Source: Sepioteuthis lessoniana
Taxonomy: Eukaryota > Mollusca > Cephalopoda > Myopsida > Loliginidae
Direction: 5' to 3'
NCBI GenBank assembly: GCA_963585895.1
Contig: OY757907.1
Span: 105,531,430-105,595,429 of the forward strand
DNA length: 64,000 bases
In this document: positions 1-10,913 of the stretch, piece by piece
Position numbering within the stretch: position 1 is the first letter of the stretch
How the letters are laid out: each line of letters begins with the position of its first letter
Position numbers and translations under genes: made by a program
The notes under the pieces: model-generated
Database searches by the model: none
Seen by the model: only the letters and a program-made list of their open reading frames with translations
Told to the model about the DNA's origin: nothing

Positions 1-207
1 ATATATCCTCTTTAGTACACAAATACTTGGTCATCTTTTGATAGTTGTAAGTGTGTGTAATCATATAACTTGTATATATTATAACTTGTTGGTGATGTCT
101 ATTGCTGCTATTAATCAGATTACTTATTTAATGTAAAGAACAACCTCAATCCTGGAGTGATTGTTGCCTAGTTTACACAACACATAGATGATTTGGTTTG
201 ATTTCTT

Positions 208-645
208 TGTTTAATGGCATATCAACCTTCATGAGTTATTTAATGTCAATGCCTTTCTTGTAGATGGATACTAGTGGTACTATTAAACTTTTCCAGAGAG
301 TTTTAGTCCAAAAGTGGACATAAGTAAGTAAAGTTGGCGACCTTAGTTGAGGGTGACTCAAAGGCTCCCTTTTCAATAGCTACTACACTGAGGTGTAGGG
401 GATGGTGCTACTCTTTTCCCTGAATTGCGCCACTTTACATTTGATCCTAACCTTATAATGCAAGGCAGCATCGAGTACCATTTTTGAGTCTTTTGTATGA
501 CTCAACCTAGGATTGAACCCCGGTCTCCTGGACCATTGGTGAACACTCTACCCATTTAGGCCAATGGCCCATAATAGCACAATTGGAGTTTGAACTCACT
601 TATGATGTCGTAGTCCAGTACATTATTCTATGAGGATTTCCTCTT
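208..645 (-). mobile_element. Family B SINE, split by a family A SINE
   Basis: The left part (208-319) carries the family B tail (TTAATGGCATATCAACC on the plus strand). The right part (571-645) carries the tRNA-like head. Between them lies a complete family A SINE at 324-570. Removing the insert restores a continuous family B element, so B is older than A here. Confidence 0.75.
324..570 (-). mobile_element. Family A tRNA-derived SINE, nested
   Basis: Read on the minus strand it starts with a tRNA-like head: an A-box-like GGCCTAAATGGGTAGAGTG and a B-box-like GGTTCAATCC. A unique body follows, then a tail ending CAACTTTACTTACTTAC. It is flanked by ATAA on both sides (320-323 and 571-574), a short target-site duplication inside the family B SINE. 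At least a dozen related copies occur in this window. No protein is encoded; such elements are transcribed by RNA polymerase III and copied by a partner LINE. Confidence 0.85.
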
Positions 646-1532
646 AGACAAGTAGATGATCATGACAACAGAAAATTATCAACTTAAAGTTAAGTAGCAT
701 TGAACCTGCTCATTACTTAGATGAGTGACTACCAACTGTTGAAACAGTTGGTATCATAAGCAATCTGTGGCCTGTGTACCAAACCCAGAAAAGAAGAACA
801 GGGGCAAATATAAATCAAGAAGGGGTTTTTGTGCTATCATGTGACTCTCAATGAAGTCCCCAATGCATATACCAATTTTCTAAGGGAGATAATTATTCAT
901 TGTATCCCTACATGCCAAACAGAAGCTATAAAGTTATTTATAGAAATGAGTAATTTTTTTTTCTCTTTTTAATAAAAAAAAAAAAAAGACATTGCAAGCT
1001 GTGGTTGCTTAGATCTACAGTAAGAATGAATCTTCTATTGATAATATTTTTATTACAGTATATTGTTATAATGGTTCTGTTTTATAATTAGATATTGTTA
1101 ATCTATAGTGTCAAATTCATAAATAGATATTTATACAGAGATAAAAAATGGTATATAGAAAGTTCATTACTGTCAGCTGTTTCAGCTATCCAGTAGGGGT
1201 TTTGGAACATATCCCTACAGATAAGGAAAGATTTTTATATTAACAAAAACTATATCCAATTGCTTCCCTGATTAAAATAATGGCATTTTTTTCAGACAAT
1301 ACAATGCACAAAAGTTTGGTCATAGATTAAAGGGTAAAAATTTACCCTAATTTCTAAATATTAATATATTCTATTAATAAAGTAGGCAAGTACCCACTAG
1401 CTAAGTAATACTCTGAAAATTGGTGGTAGCTTTAAAAAAAAGTAGTACTTTCCCAAATGTTACAATTCAGTAGAAATAAGGATATAAGTTTTTGTGTTGT
1501 GAGTTTGGATTGGTTGGAATACGGAGAAGATA
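646..1532. other. AT-rich spacer
   Basis: No gene or clear repeat was recognised. It contains a short poly-A run near 970 and an AAGGGAGATAATT motif at about 893. Similar AAGGGAGATAAY motifs occur near 19088 and, reversed, near 26612. Confidence 0.5.
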
Positions 1533-2436
1533 TGTGGTGCATTCAATAAGTTTCAAGACTTTTTTGTAGACAGACATTTAAAATTGTCGTAGACTCTGGA
1601 AAATTCAGTATGTTATTGCTATACATCTTATGAGATGACTGACCGATTTTTTTGATTTCAGGTTCAAATGAACAGCTACAGTAGCAATTGGAATACACCC
1701 TACTAAAGCCTGATTATCACAGCTGGTGAATTTCAAAAATGCAATCTGGATGTGAGGACACATTAGAAGAATGATATGCAATAAAATTCTATTTTAAACT
1801 TGATAAAAATGCCACAGAAATGTATGGAATGCTTCAGACTGCTTTTTGACCATCTTGCATGAATCAAGCATCAGTTTTTGAGTGGCATAAGAGATTCAAG
1901 GAAGTCAGGGAGTCTGTGAGGGATGATGAGAGGTGTGGGAAGAGTAAGGAAGTCAGAACACCACAGTTGATTGGCCAAAGGCTTAGGGTTAGGGTTATTA
2001 TGTTGAGGTTTTAAGGGAGTTCAGAAAGAGATTCCGTCGGAAGAGGCCAGCACTCTTCAAATCGGGTCAGTGGTATTTCCAGCAGGACAATGCACCAGTC
2101 CACAACTCCATCTTTGTCACAGACTATTTGACCAAGACTGGCATCAAGACAGTTCCTCAGTCTCCCTAAAGTCCAGACCTTGCTCCCTGTGACTTTTGTT
2201 TATTCCTTAGGCTGTCGTTATGAGACAATTGAGACGATAAAAGAGGCTGTGATGAAGGTCATTGACATGCTCACACAAGAGGACTTCCATGGAGCATTCC
2301 AGAAGTTGTTAGAATGGTACAACAAGTGCATTGCAGCCGGAGGAGATTACTTTGAAGGGGACTAGAGTTTCATATGTGTACTATCAATAAAAGTGGCCAT
2401 ACGAAAAAAGTCTGGAAACTCATTTAATGATTCTCG
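1533..2436 (+). mobile_element. Internally deleted mariner (SETMAR-like), copy 1
   Basis: Terminal inverted repeats share AGTTTCMAGACTTTTTT, next to TA on each side, as expected of Tc1/mariner insertions. Between them are pieces of a mariner transposase: an N-terminal part (FEWHKRFKE, about 1875-1910), then a jump to the catalytic part (QQDNAPVHN, about 2082-2110) and a C-terminus ending GDYFEGD at 2364. The segment carrying the first catalytic aspartate is missing. The same deletion junction is present in the copy at 5873-6784, so the deleted form probably multiplied as a non-autonomous element. Confidence 0.85.
1819..2365 (+). pseudogene. Mariner transposase remnant
   Basis: A cut-and-paste DNA transposase of the DD34D mariner family, now non-functional. 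Recognisable pieces in order are the N-terminal helix-turn-helix region (FEWHKRFKE, then RDDERCGRSKE), the second-aspartate motif QQDNAPVHN, the third-aspartate region (SPDLAPCDF, with PQSP preceding) and the terminal GGDYFEGD. Frameshifts and in-frame stops separate them. An intact family member is about 340-350 residues; fewer than about 180 codons remain. The C-terminus resembles the transposase domain of vertebrate SETMAR, but no SET domain is present, so this is the transposon and not a SETMAR orthologue. Confidence 0.85.
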
Positions 2437-3180
2437 TATACTTGCTTAGTTTTGTTATTTCAGATATTTGGATATCAACTTGCACCTGTATATAATGTTC
2501 AAGCCTCTGTAAAGGTCATTACTTGAAAAACATGGATTTTCAATTCAGACTAATTCTTACTTGAGTGATAAACATGATACAACCCAACCATCCTATGTAC
2601 TTGCAAAATCATTAAAAAATATCTCTTTTAATAGATTTATAAATAAAATATCAGATAAAATACTTTTAACACATAAAACCCTGATTCTCCCATGTCTGTG
2701 GGCCTCTTTCCACACATACACACATATACACTGAAAAATAGTTGAAAATGCAAAATTTATAGGCAATAGTAATGTAAAAATGGGAATTTTCCAGTTAGAA
2801 TTCTGGCTGCTTGTATATATGTAATTTGAAGGACAAATACTGATTCAATGTGCTGCACCATGGCTCATATAAAAGAGCACATCTGATTGATTGTAGTGTT
2901 GCTAAGCAATAACAATATAGGAATGGGATTTTGCCAGCTAGAATCCAGACTGCACAGGTTTATGTACTTCGCAGTAGTAATACAAATACTAACCACTCAG
3001 GTTCTCAGGTTCTCAGGTTTAAGAATTGATATTAATTTAAAAAAAAACATTTATTTGTATTGTTTTCATTTTTGTTTTGATTTTTTCTTTCAGTATAATA
3101 TTCCAGGTGGGTATTGAACTGTTTTTACATTCCTCCTTTTTTGTAAGCAATGTTTAAAGCCTTTAATTTTCACATTTTCT
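2437..3180. other. AT-rich spacer
   Basis: No gene was recognised. The sequence is unique-looking and AT-rich. A good acceptor-like TTTTCTTTCAG occurs near 3092, but no plausible exon follows it. Confidence 0.4.
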
Positions 3181-3928
3181 CCTCGCTAAATGGAAAGTCT
3201 CTGAAATTAGTAGACCAGTTCACATATCTTGGTAGCAATATCTCATCTACTGAAAGCTATGTCAAAAACATATAGGTAAAGCATGGATTACAATTGAAAG
3301 GCTAACAAACATATAGAGATCTGATCTCTGATGATAAAATAAAACAAGATGTCTTTCAAGCTTTAGTTGTGTCATGATTGCTGTATGGCAGCACAACTTA
3401 GACTCTAACAAAACACTTGGAGAAAAAGCTAGACGGGAATGACACAAGGATGCTACATGCTGTTTTGAACAAATCCTGGAAGCATCACCTTACTAAACAA
3501 CAGCTGTGCAGCCACTTATCTCCCATCTCACAAACCATCCAAGTAAGATAAATAAGACATACTGTGGACTACTGGAGAAATAAGGACAAACTCATAACCA
3601 ATGTTCTCCCATGGAGTCCTACACATGGACACACCAGTGTTGGAGAAGTAAGAATGAACTCGTAAGCAACGTTCTCCTATGGACTCCTACACATGGACAC
3701 ACCAGTGTTGGAGAAGTAAGAACGAACTCGTAAGCAACGTTCTCCTATGGACTCCTACACATGGACACACCAGTGTTGATCAACCAACTAAAACATATTC
3801 ATCAGCTTTGTGCAGACACTAGATGCCATCTAGAAGATTTACCAAGAGTGATGGTTGATAGGGATAAATGGTAAGAGAGTCAAAGGAATCCATGCTGTTG
3901 GTGCACCTTGTTGTAAATGATGATGAAA
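3181..3928 (+). mobile_element. 5'-truncated, decayed RTE-type LINE 3' end
   Basis: The translation is full of stops but follows the C-terminal region of the RTE element at 58586-61620, including counterparts of VDKFTYLGS, LLYGCTTWTL and NKSWRQHPT. It ends with ATGATG-type triplets, like the intact copy. It begins partway through the reverse transcriptase C-terminal region, a typical 5' truncation from incomplete target-primed reverse transcription. It is much more diverged than the copies at 55.8 and 58.6 kb, so it is an old insertion. Confidence 0.8.
3570..3773 (+). repeat. 68-bp tandem triplication inside the dead LINE
   Basis: Units at about 3570-3637, 3638-3705 and 3706-3773. Units 2 and 3 differ at about one position; unit 1 is more diverged. 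The duplicated segment is LINE coding sequence, so the duplication happened after insertion and more recently than the decay of unit 1. Confidence 0.85.
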
Positions 3929-4146
3929 ATGTCATCAAGTCTGATTTATTTCAGTTTTATAATGATTTAAATGGAAATAAAAAAAAAAATTATGAAGAAT
4001 AAGATTGGATAAATTTATGAGTATTTTTTGGTCAAAAGTTTTTGAATAGATACAGCAGTAGTTATTTAATGTTAGCTTAGTTGTGGCATAAGGCCATAAG
4101 TATGGGACTCCCAGTGAGAATCAAACTCACTAAGCTAATCTAAATC

Positions 4147-4365
4147 TGAGCTTTGGGGAATGCCATCTTCATTGCCATCGCTCCCAGGTTGACTGGCCCG
4201 GAGTGGTAGCTCCTGATAAGAATCCTATCTATGGGTCAAATAGAACTAAACTGTATACTTATGCTAAACTGAATTGCTTGAAATAGAACTGTTCATATGT
4301 TTAAAAATGGATTTGGCATTAATGACCTACAATAGTTGAAGTGCCATAAAACAAAACCAAACCAC
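4147..4365 (+). mobile_element. Family C2 SINE, short copy
   Basis: It contains the C2 body (GGAATGCC, GCCATCGCTCCCAGG, CCTATCTATGGGTCAAATAG), a single short internal repeat (CTAAACTGAATTG) and the shared tail ending in a GCCATAAAAC-type sequence. The 5' head is missing; the preceding 4075-4140 has tRNA-like text (GAATCAAACTCACT reversed) that may belong to another SINE. Confidence 0.7.
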
Positions 4366-4402
4366 ACACACACACACACACTCTCTCTCTCTCTCTCTCA
4401 TA
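4363..4402. repeat. (CA)n(CT)n microsatellite
   Basis: An uninterrupted CA run is followed by a CT run, directly after the tail of the preceding SINE. Confidence 0.95.
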
Positions 4403-4703
4403 TTTGACAAAAATACATATTATCATTGAGACTTATATACAGACTTATATTTTTTTGACAAACGTTCTTTTTAACAAAGATACATATTATTATTATAGAG
4501 ACTTATGTAAAGGTCTTCATGCTCTAAAAATCATCTCCATACATTTAGTAGTAAAAACAAGGACACAGTTACAGCTACCAATATGTACCATATTTGGTTG
4601 TGTATAGTGATATATTTTTATATAAATCACAGCTTTATATTTAGAGCTATTTGACAAGTCTTAGACGTAGAGATATAATGTATGATTGCACCAGACTTTA
4701 CCT

Positions 4704-5150
4704 GGCCCAGTCAGTTGGGGCTGCAGAATACACCAAATGCATCTCTGCAAGGAGGTAAGACTCCCCCAACGAGCGTCCTGGATATGGCATTAAACAATAT
4801 GATGTTGAGGCTCCAGTAATGCTGGGGCTTTGAGGAATTGAGTACTCTTTTATTGCCATCGCTTCCTGGTCGACTTTGGCCTGGAGTGGTAGCACCTGAT
4901 AGGGTCCTATTTATGTGTCAAATAGAACTGTTTGACATTTAAACTGAGTGCAAACAAATGACATGTTAAATTGAATTGTCAGAAATAGAACTGTTTGATC
5001 ACTTAAGTATGTGTAAACAAATGACTGATGTTTGATTGAATTGTTAGTAATACATAACAATACTTGGAACCATTTAACTTTATTGACTTAATTGAATTGT
5101 TAGAAATAGAACAATTGGATCATTTCACCATATGAATATACTTCATAGAA
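4704..5150 (+). mobile_element. Family C2 SINE with internal repeats
   Basis: The head CCCAGTCAGTTGGGGCTGCA is at 4707. The body includes TGTCCTGG-like and TCCAGTAATGCTGGGG text, followed by several diverged ~56-bp repeats built on AATTGTTAGAAATAGAAC and GTGTAAACAAA. The final stem-loop tail is degraded or lost. Confidence 0.75.
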
Positions 5151-5224
5151 CTTTCACCATGGCAAACTCCTTATAAGAGCATATTTCCGTCTTTGAGGAT
5201 GCCATAACAACAGGAGTAGACTAG

Positions 5225-5445
5225 ATCGATGAATAGCAACTAGACCAAGGTGTAGGGGAGGACATATACACCTTTCCTTGCATTGCTCCATTTACTATTG
5301 ATCAGCACTTTAAAACGCTGAATGTTAAGCAAGGATGCATCAAGTATCATTTTTTGAGTCTTTGGTATGACTCGACCTGAGATTGAATCTCAATCTCCCA
5401 GACCATTGGCAAAAATTCTAACCATTATGCCAATCAGAATGGTCT
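5225..5445 (-). mobile_element. Family A SINE, diverged
   Basis: The middle (GCAACTAGACCAAGGTGTAGG) and the tRNA-like head (GGCATAATGGTTAGAATT on the minus strand, then GAGATTGAATCTC-type B box) are clear. The 3' third has decayed. Confidence 0.65.
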
Positions 5446-5872
5446 TTCAGTTTTAGTGGATACAGAATTAAACCTCTGAATCATAATGAACTTTTATTAG
5501 AATAACATTTCTACCTAATAGGCCATAACTTTAACAGAGATACTAAATTCACTATAATAGAAAGACTTTTACTAATACCATATCATTTCTAGAAACCCAT
5601 GAAGATAAACAGATATGTCTTGAAGTCAGCAATAAAGGAAACCACTCAAAAAACTATTACATTTAATCCTCAAATATTAAAATGAGCAAGTAATCCACAT
5701 GTCAGACAAAAAGACTGAAGCTGTCAAAGTTAGAGTTGTGAATTATTACCTTGCCTGACATTTTTTTTATGATTATTAATATTTTGTGATATTGCTCTAA
5801 ATTTTTGTGTATTGACCACTGTAAAGATTTTGCAATTTAGAGGTGCTTCTGGCTTTAAATTTTAACCATATA
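5446..5872. other. AT-rich spacer
   Basis: Nothing recognised. Confidence 0.4.
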
Positions 5873-6780
5873 TGAGGATCATTAAATAAGTTTCCAGACT
5901 TTTTGTATGGGCACTTTTATCGATAGTACACACATAAAACTCTAGTCCCCTTCAAAGTAATCTCCTCCGGCTGCAATGCACTTGTACCATTCTAACAACT
6001 TCTGGAACACCCCATGGAAGTCCTCTTGTGTGAGCATGTCAATGACCTTCATCACAGCCTCTTTTATCGCCTCAATTGTCTCATAATGACAGCCTCTGAG
6101 CTTAGGGAATAAGCAAAAGTCACAGGGAGCAAGGTCTTGACTATAGGGAGGGTGAGGAAATGTCTTGATGCCAATCTTGGTCAAATCGACTGTAACCAGG
6201 ATGGAGTTGTGGACTGGTGCATTGTCCTGCTGGAAATGCCACTGACCCGATTTGAAGAGTGCTGGTCTCTTTCGATGGAATCTCTTGCTGAACTTCCTTA
6301 AAACCTCAACATAGTAACCCTAATCCTAACCCTAAGCCTTTGGCCAATCAACTGTGGTATATTGACTTCCTTACTCCTCCCACACCTCTCATCATCCCTC
6401 ACAGACTCCCTGACTTCCTTGAATCTCTTATGCCACTCAAAAACTAATGCTTGATTCATGCAAGATGCTCTAAAAGCAGTGTGAAGCATTCCATATGTTT
6501 CTGTGGTATTTTTTCCAAATTAAAAACAGAATATTATTGCATATCATTCTTCTAAAGTGTCCTCACATCCAGATTGCATTTTTGAAATTCACCAGCTGTG
6601 ATAATCAGGTTTTAGTAGGGTGTATTCCAATTGCTGCAGTAGCTGTTCATTTGAACGTGAAATCATAAAAATTGGCCAGTCATCTTATAAGATGTAAAGC
6701 AATAACATATTGAATTTTCCAGAGTCTACGAGAATTTTAAATGTCTGTACAAAAAAAGCCTGGAATCTTATTGCATGCAC

Positions 6781-6784
<4 letters not shown>
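5873..6784 (-). mobile_element. Internally deleted mariner, copy 2
   Basis: Inverted ends (GATCATTAAATAAGTTTCCA on the left, the reversed equivalent near 6750-6784) sit next to TA. Minus-strand pieces of transposase appear at 6298-6489 (N-terminal region) and 5942-6184 (DLAPCDFCLFPKL to GDYFEGD). The catalytic aspartate region before QQDNAPVH is absent, with the same breakpoint (CTTAGGGTTAGG-type text, then GTTGAGGTTTTAAGG) as copy 1. The right end abuts a CA/TA microsatellite. Confidence 0.85.
5942..6489 (-). pseudogene. Mariner transposase remnant, copy 2
   Basis: Two open segments in different frames. The upstream one keeps the helix-turn-helix region and RDDERCGRSKE. The downstream one keeps the third-aspartate motif in the context QDLAPCDF and the C-terminal GGDYFEGD. 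This C-terminal stretch is better preserved than in copy 1 (80 uninterrupted codons). The missing first catalytic region means it could not make an active transposase even if the frames were intact. Confidence 0.85.

Positions 6785-6843
<59 letters not shown>
6781..6843. repeat. (CA)n(TA)n microsatellite
   Basis: A compound dinucleotide run directly at the end of the mariner copy. Confidence 0.97.
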
Positions 6844-6845
<2 letters not shown>

Positions 6846-7790
6846 CACTTTTTATTTAGGAGTGTTTTGTCATTTCAAGAAAAATTTGCTGCTACTTCTA
6901 CACATTGCAACTGCATAATTTTTCAGAGATCACTGCTGTCCCTCATAATCTCACATACCCAACATCAGCATTCCTCAGTCTGGGTGAGCAATGTTCTCCT
7001 AAATAAGGCTGCTCAAACATAAGAGTCTCCACCATCAGGGTCAGTCCCTGTCAGTGGAGGACACAACAATGATGTTAGGATAAGACTTTACATACACATA
7101 CATACATACATGTGAAGGAGAGAAGCAGAAAGTGCCTTAAATAGGTAACTTGATTAATGCCTAATAAAAATAGTTGGTAAACTTACAGATTTTTCTCTTC
7201 CTTCATTTTTATTTTTTTTGCTTTCTCCACTATACTTAAGATATAAAGACAAAGCATTGTTGTCTGAAGACTGATAAGAAAACCCATTTATTTACTTATC
7301 AGCATTTTTATATATATATGAGGTTTTTGTCTTTTAAGTTAGTGTACAATCGGTAATTTATTTCCTGACCAAAATCCCAAATTATTTACTCTTTCTATTT
7401 TCTTGATTTTTTTGTTGGCACTCGCAGCAGCATATATTTTAACAAATTGATAGTTGTGCTTTAACTTACACTTTATATCCAAGAGTGGATTTGAGTTTCC
7501 TGATAAATTTTCTTTGCATACAGTATCACCTATAAATAAGTACACACCTAACAATCTTTTATAAAAAGTTAATTTTCTTCTAAACGAAAGATCTTAGGAT
7601 TTCATTATTTTTAATAGAGAGATCATGTGAAATGCATATAATGAGGAATTAATTATTACCAAACTTAGTATTAGAACTCTATGACTAAAAAAACTGAATA
7701 TGTAGCAGTCTGTAGTGGAATGAGCTATGGTATTGATGACTTGAAGGTTTGTCTTATATTTGTCATATCTGATTACCATAACTCATTACT
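6844..7790. other. AT-rich spacer
   Basis: No gene or repeat was recognised with confidence. Short ATAC/ATACAT runs occur near 7091-7110 and a TATA run near 7310. Confidence 0.4.
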
Positions 7791-7803
7791 ACAATTAAGT
7801 GAG

Positions 7804-8047
7804 GGGATGTCCTCATGGTGTAATGGTTAAATCGATGGACTGCGGAATCGCAGTAAGCGAGTTTGCACTCCAGTCGCGCTATTACGTTCACTTTCAGGCC
7901 AATACCCTTGGGAAAGGTATGAACCCCCTTATCCTCCCAGCTATGGGTTAAATAATACCACTACTGTTCTTCTTGGAGAATGGCTTTGGCATTAAGTAAT
8001 CTACAAAGGTTGATATGCCATTAAACAAAGAAACCAAACCAAACCAT
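7804..8047 (+). mobile_element. Family B tRNA-derived SINE, complete
   Basis: The best-preserved family B copy. It has an A-box-like TGGTGTAATGGTTAAATC, a B-box-like GCGAGTTTGCACTCC, a body with CCAATACCCTTGGGAAAGG, and a tail with the stem-loop GGCAT...ATGCC at 7988-8019 followed by TTAAACAAAG. A perfect 13-bp duplication, ACAATTAAGTGAG, flanks it (7791-7803 and 8048-8060), marking a recent target-primed insertion. Confidence 0.93.
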
Positions 8048-8060
8048 ACAATTAAGTGAG

Positions 8061-8785
8061 AGAAACTCAATTCAGACGCTTGTAGCAGAGAAAATGTATA
8101 ATGGTTCAATATTTCCTTGTGCTAAACAAGCTAAAACAATTCAGTACAAATTAATAACATATTTTATTGCCAGAGCAAACTTATTAGGATGAATACAAGA
8201 ATGACTTGAGCCTCAAGAAACAGCTTTTAAAGAGTTATATGAAAGAAGTGTCCTAGAGGTCTTCTAGTATAAGTTGAGAATCTTTAATAGAATGAAAGGT
8301 ACCATATGACATGAGGTTTGATGAGGCAAAACCTCTATTGGGGAAATCCATGCACTCATTTATGCTTCTAGGGAGGACCAAAGAAAGAGGTCTAAATTTG
8401 CAGCACCTGTCTTTTACATGTTACTTTGGCCATACCACTTAGTGGCCATTAAAAGTACTATTTGGAAGGCAAGGGATGAAATTCCTACAAGTCCAAAAAT
8501 AAGTATACCCTTGTGAAAGAAGTTATTTTAAATCAATATTTGGTGTAGCTGTTTTTACTTTTTTCACTGTTGCTTGTAGTTTTAATGATATTGACCTTAC
8601 TAGATTTGCACAGTTACAGCAATGTTTTTCCACTCAGACATTATGCAGTTTTTCAATCTTGACTTATTGGATGATATCTTTGATTTAGAAGTAAATCAAG
8701 TTTGTATTTTTAAAAAAATGTCTTGAGTGTTTTTATGAGCAATTCTGTTACTACTTAGATCAGTTTGTAGATCTTACCAGGAGAC
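8061..8785. other. Unassigned, with possible Tc1-like end
   Basis: Mostly unique AT-rich DNA. Around 8505-8600, the text AAGTATACCC, AAGTTATTTTAAATC and TTTGGTGTAGC has the feel of a Tc1-type element end, but no second end or transposase was found. Confidence 0.25.
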
Positions 8786-8787
8786 AG

Positions 8788-9019
8788 TTGTTGTCCTTAG
8801 TCAAGGGTGACCCGAAGGCTCCCTTTTCAATAGCTACTACACCGAGGTGTAGAGGAGAGTGCTTCTCCATTCCCTGAACTTCTCCACTTTACCCTTGATC
8901 CTCACTTTATAGTGCTGAGTGCTAAGCAAGGCGGCATCAAGTATCATTTTTTGAGTCTTTGGTATGAACCCCAGTCTCCCGGCCCTTGGTGAGCACTCTA
9001 CTCATTAGGCCAATGACCC
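8788..9019 (-). mobile_element. Family A SINE
   Basis: It contains GTGACCCGAAGGCTCCCTTT, the TACACCGAGGTGTAGAGGAG segment and a minus-strand head with GGGTCATTGGCCTAATGAG. The far 3' tail is trimmed and the stretch before the B-box is shortened (GACTCGACC lost). Confidence 0.85.
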
Positions 9020-9062
9020 GAAAGTCCCATAACTATATTACCGATACATCAAGTAAGACTTT

Positions 9063-9350
9063 TTATTTTATACTCCTTTTACATATAGCTTGTTCATGGA
9101 ACAATATGTAAATAGTTTTATCTGTTGGGGTACATATATATTCTTCTTTTTAATGCTAACGACACCTACTTGCACTGGTTTAAGCCCGTGTATTCAAGGT
9201 ATTTAAATGTTGAAGCATGGATAAATGAGTTTTAGTCTTTCCTTCGGATTTGTTCAGTGTTAGTATATCATGGATATACTAATGCTAATATTGGTCCTTG
9301 GAGAGTATGGAATCAAATAAATATCTTCCCAACCCCCCAGCCCAAATATT
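9063..9350. repeat. Dispersed repeat shared with 26965-27195
   Basis: Both regions share CAGTGTTAGYATATC, a palindromic ATATGCTGATGCTAATA-like segment, and ATTGGTCCTTG, then a GAATCAA/AATATCTTC-type segment. Roughly 230 bp align with gaps. The repeat class is unknown. Confidence 0.6.
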
Positions 9351-9715
9351 CCAATACATGTATAGTGGAAAAGATAGAAAGCCATTTCACTGTTAATGTA
9401 GTAGGTAGAGAATTACCTCCCATATAAATCTATGAAAAGTCAATTTCAAATTTGACAAATTCCTCATGTAGGAGATGATCCTCAGATTGGTAAGCACCTA
9501 AAATTATTCACAAGAACAATTTTATTAAAATCTTTACAGCACCAGAACCAATTGAAATGCTAATACTTGTATTTAAACTATTCTAAATTTAAAAATCATT
9601 TTTTAAAGAAACAAATCACATGTAGAATTGAATTTTACGAGAGATCTTCATTTTCTAATTTTTTTCTTATGATGTTTGTGAGAAGGGTTTCAAACAAGCC
9701 TTGACTATGCATACT

Positions 9716-10132
9716 TTTTTAAAATTCTACTTTGCTTCTTGATTGATTTTAATGGCATGTCAACCCATCTCAGGTTATTTTATGCCTGAAAGTTAGGAAA
9801 TCACATTCATTATATGTTCATATTTATATTTTTTGTGTAGTTATTTCCAAAGATTTTTTTTGCACACGGTTCTGTAAAACAGTAACAATTTTTAAACAGA
9901 TCTGTTTGACTCGTATATGGGTCCCTAACAAATACTACCACTTCAAATGAGAGTGGACATGGAAGTAATGGCAATGAAGTGCTAACTTCACACTCCCTAG
10001 ATCTGGAACCACACCACCAAATGCAGTGGTCATGCTCAGGATACCCCTTTTGCAGTGGTGGTGGGAGGTCTTACTCCTCTGCAAGGGGTACAATCAACAT
10101 ATTCTAAATCTTGCTGACAGCACAGATTGCTT
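9716..10132 (-). mobile_element. Family C1 SINE
   Basis: The plus strand reads from tail (TTTTAATGGCATGTCAACCC) to head (CATATTCTAAATC...GCTGACAGCA). Internal landmarks are CATTCATTATATGTTCATAT, a GACTCGTATATGGGTCC-type segment and GGTCTTACTCCTCTGCAAGG. C1 shares its head with C2 but lacks the ~56-bp repeats. Confidence 0.8.
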
Positions 10133-10494
10133 CTTGAGGATGAAGATACCTTAGCAACCAGGAATTATATGTTATATCTATTCCAGAATAAAACTCACCT
10201 TCTTTCAAAGGATAAAAAAAACATTTGCACAGCTGTATTCATTTTTGGCTGCCACACCCAAAACTGGAAAATAACAAATTAAGCAAACTTGAAGAGGAAA
10301 AGAAAATTTAATAAATAAAAGATTTTATTGCAACAAAGGAAAGTGGAAAAAATAAATTAAAAAAATTTCATTCTCAAGAGAAATAGTGTTCATCAGAAAC
10401 TTCCAAACTATTTTCAACTTTCTTTTATTGTTTTACTGTTTGTGAAGATGCTATCTATATAAATGTAATGATTTTATTTCATTTTTTTTCACAG
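10133..10494. other. AT-rich spacer
   Basis: A 65-bp segment at 10199-10263 has splice-like edges on the minus strand (GTGAGT donor, TTTTCCAG acceptor) but no convincing coding content. Confidence 0.3.
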
Positions 10495-10584
10495 CCTAGC
10501 CAGAGGGCTGCTGCTATCAAAAAGTGTGATTGTATGTCTCAATTGTATATGCATTGCATTGGGAATTTCTTTGATGTATTTTAA
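10495..10584 (+). CDS. Possible terminal exon, weak
   Basis: A strong acceptor (TTTCATTTTTTTTCACAG) ends at 10494. From there one frame reads 29 codons to TAA at 10582, beginning PSQRAAAIKKCD. Two other frames are also partly open. No upstream plus-strand exon with a compatible donor was found and no AATAAA signal follows closely. Open stretches of this length occur by chance, so this is only a candidate. Confidence 0.18.
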   Translation, partial: PSQRAAAIKKCDCMSQLYMHCIGNFFDVF

Positions 10585-10913
10585 ATTTCTTTCAAGTTAT
10601 CATGATTCAAAAGTACAATATTTATTTATGACACTTATAATTTTGGCTCAGTAGTAGAACAGAAAGTAGAGGTTTGATTCCAGTTAACTTTTGGAGGAGT
10701 AAGTCTCGCTGATTTCTTTCTTCTGATCATTTAAGTTCTTAGAAAAGCCCCCAAAATATGAATAATGACAATACCAACAGGAAAGCATATATAAGTATCT
10801 ACAATAATCAATATGAAAAAATTATAACAAAAGCAAATTGTTTTTTTTTTGCCTTGTTATGAAAAGGAGTAAAACAAATGAATGGACGAGAATATTGATG
10901 AGTTCCAAAAACT

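Noticed and set aside
5942-6184. SETMAR host gene
   Set aside because: The similarity is to the transposase half only; there is no SET domain and the element has its own terminal repeats and deletion.
7804-7880. Functional tRNA gene
   Set aside because: The A- and B-box-like sequences belong to the head of a family B SINE with tail and target duplication; no cloverleaf of proper length is apparent.
10199-10263. 65-bp minus-strand exon with GTGAGT donor and CAG acceptor
   Set aside because: Splice edges are good, but the open frame (FWVWQPKMNTAVQMF) looks unremarkable and no neighbouring exon matches its phase.
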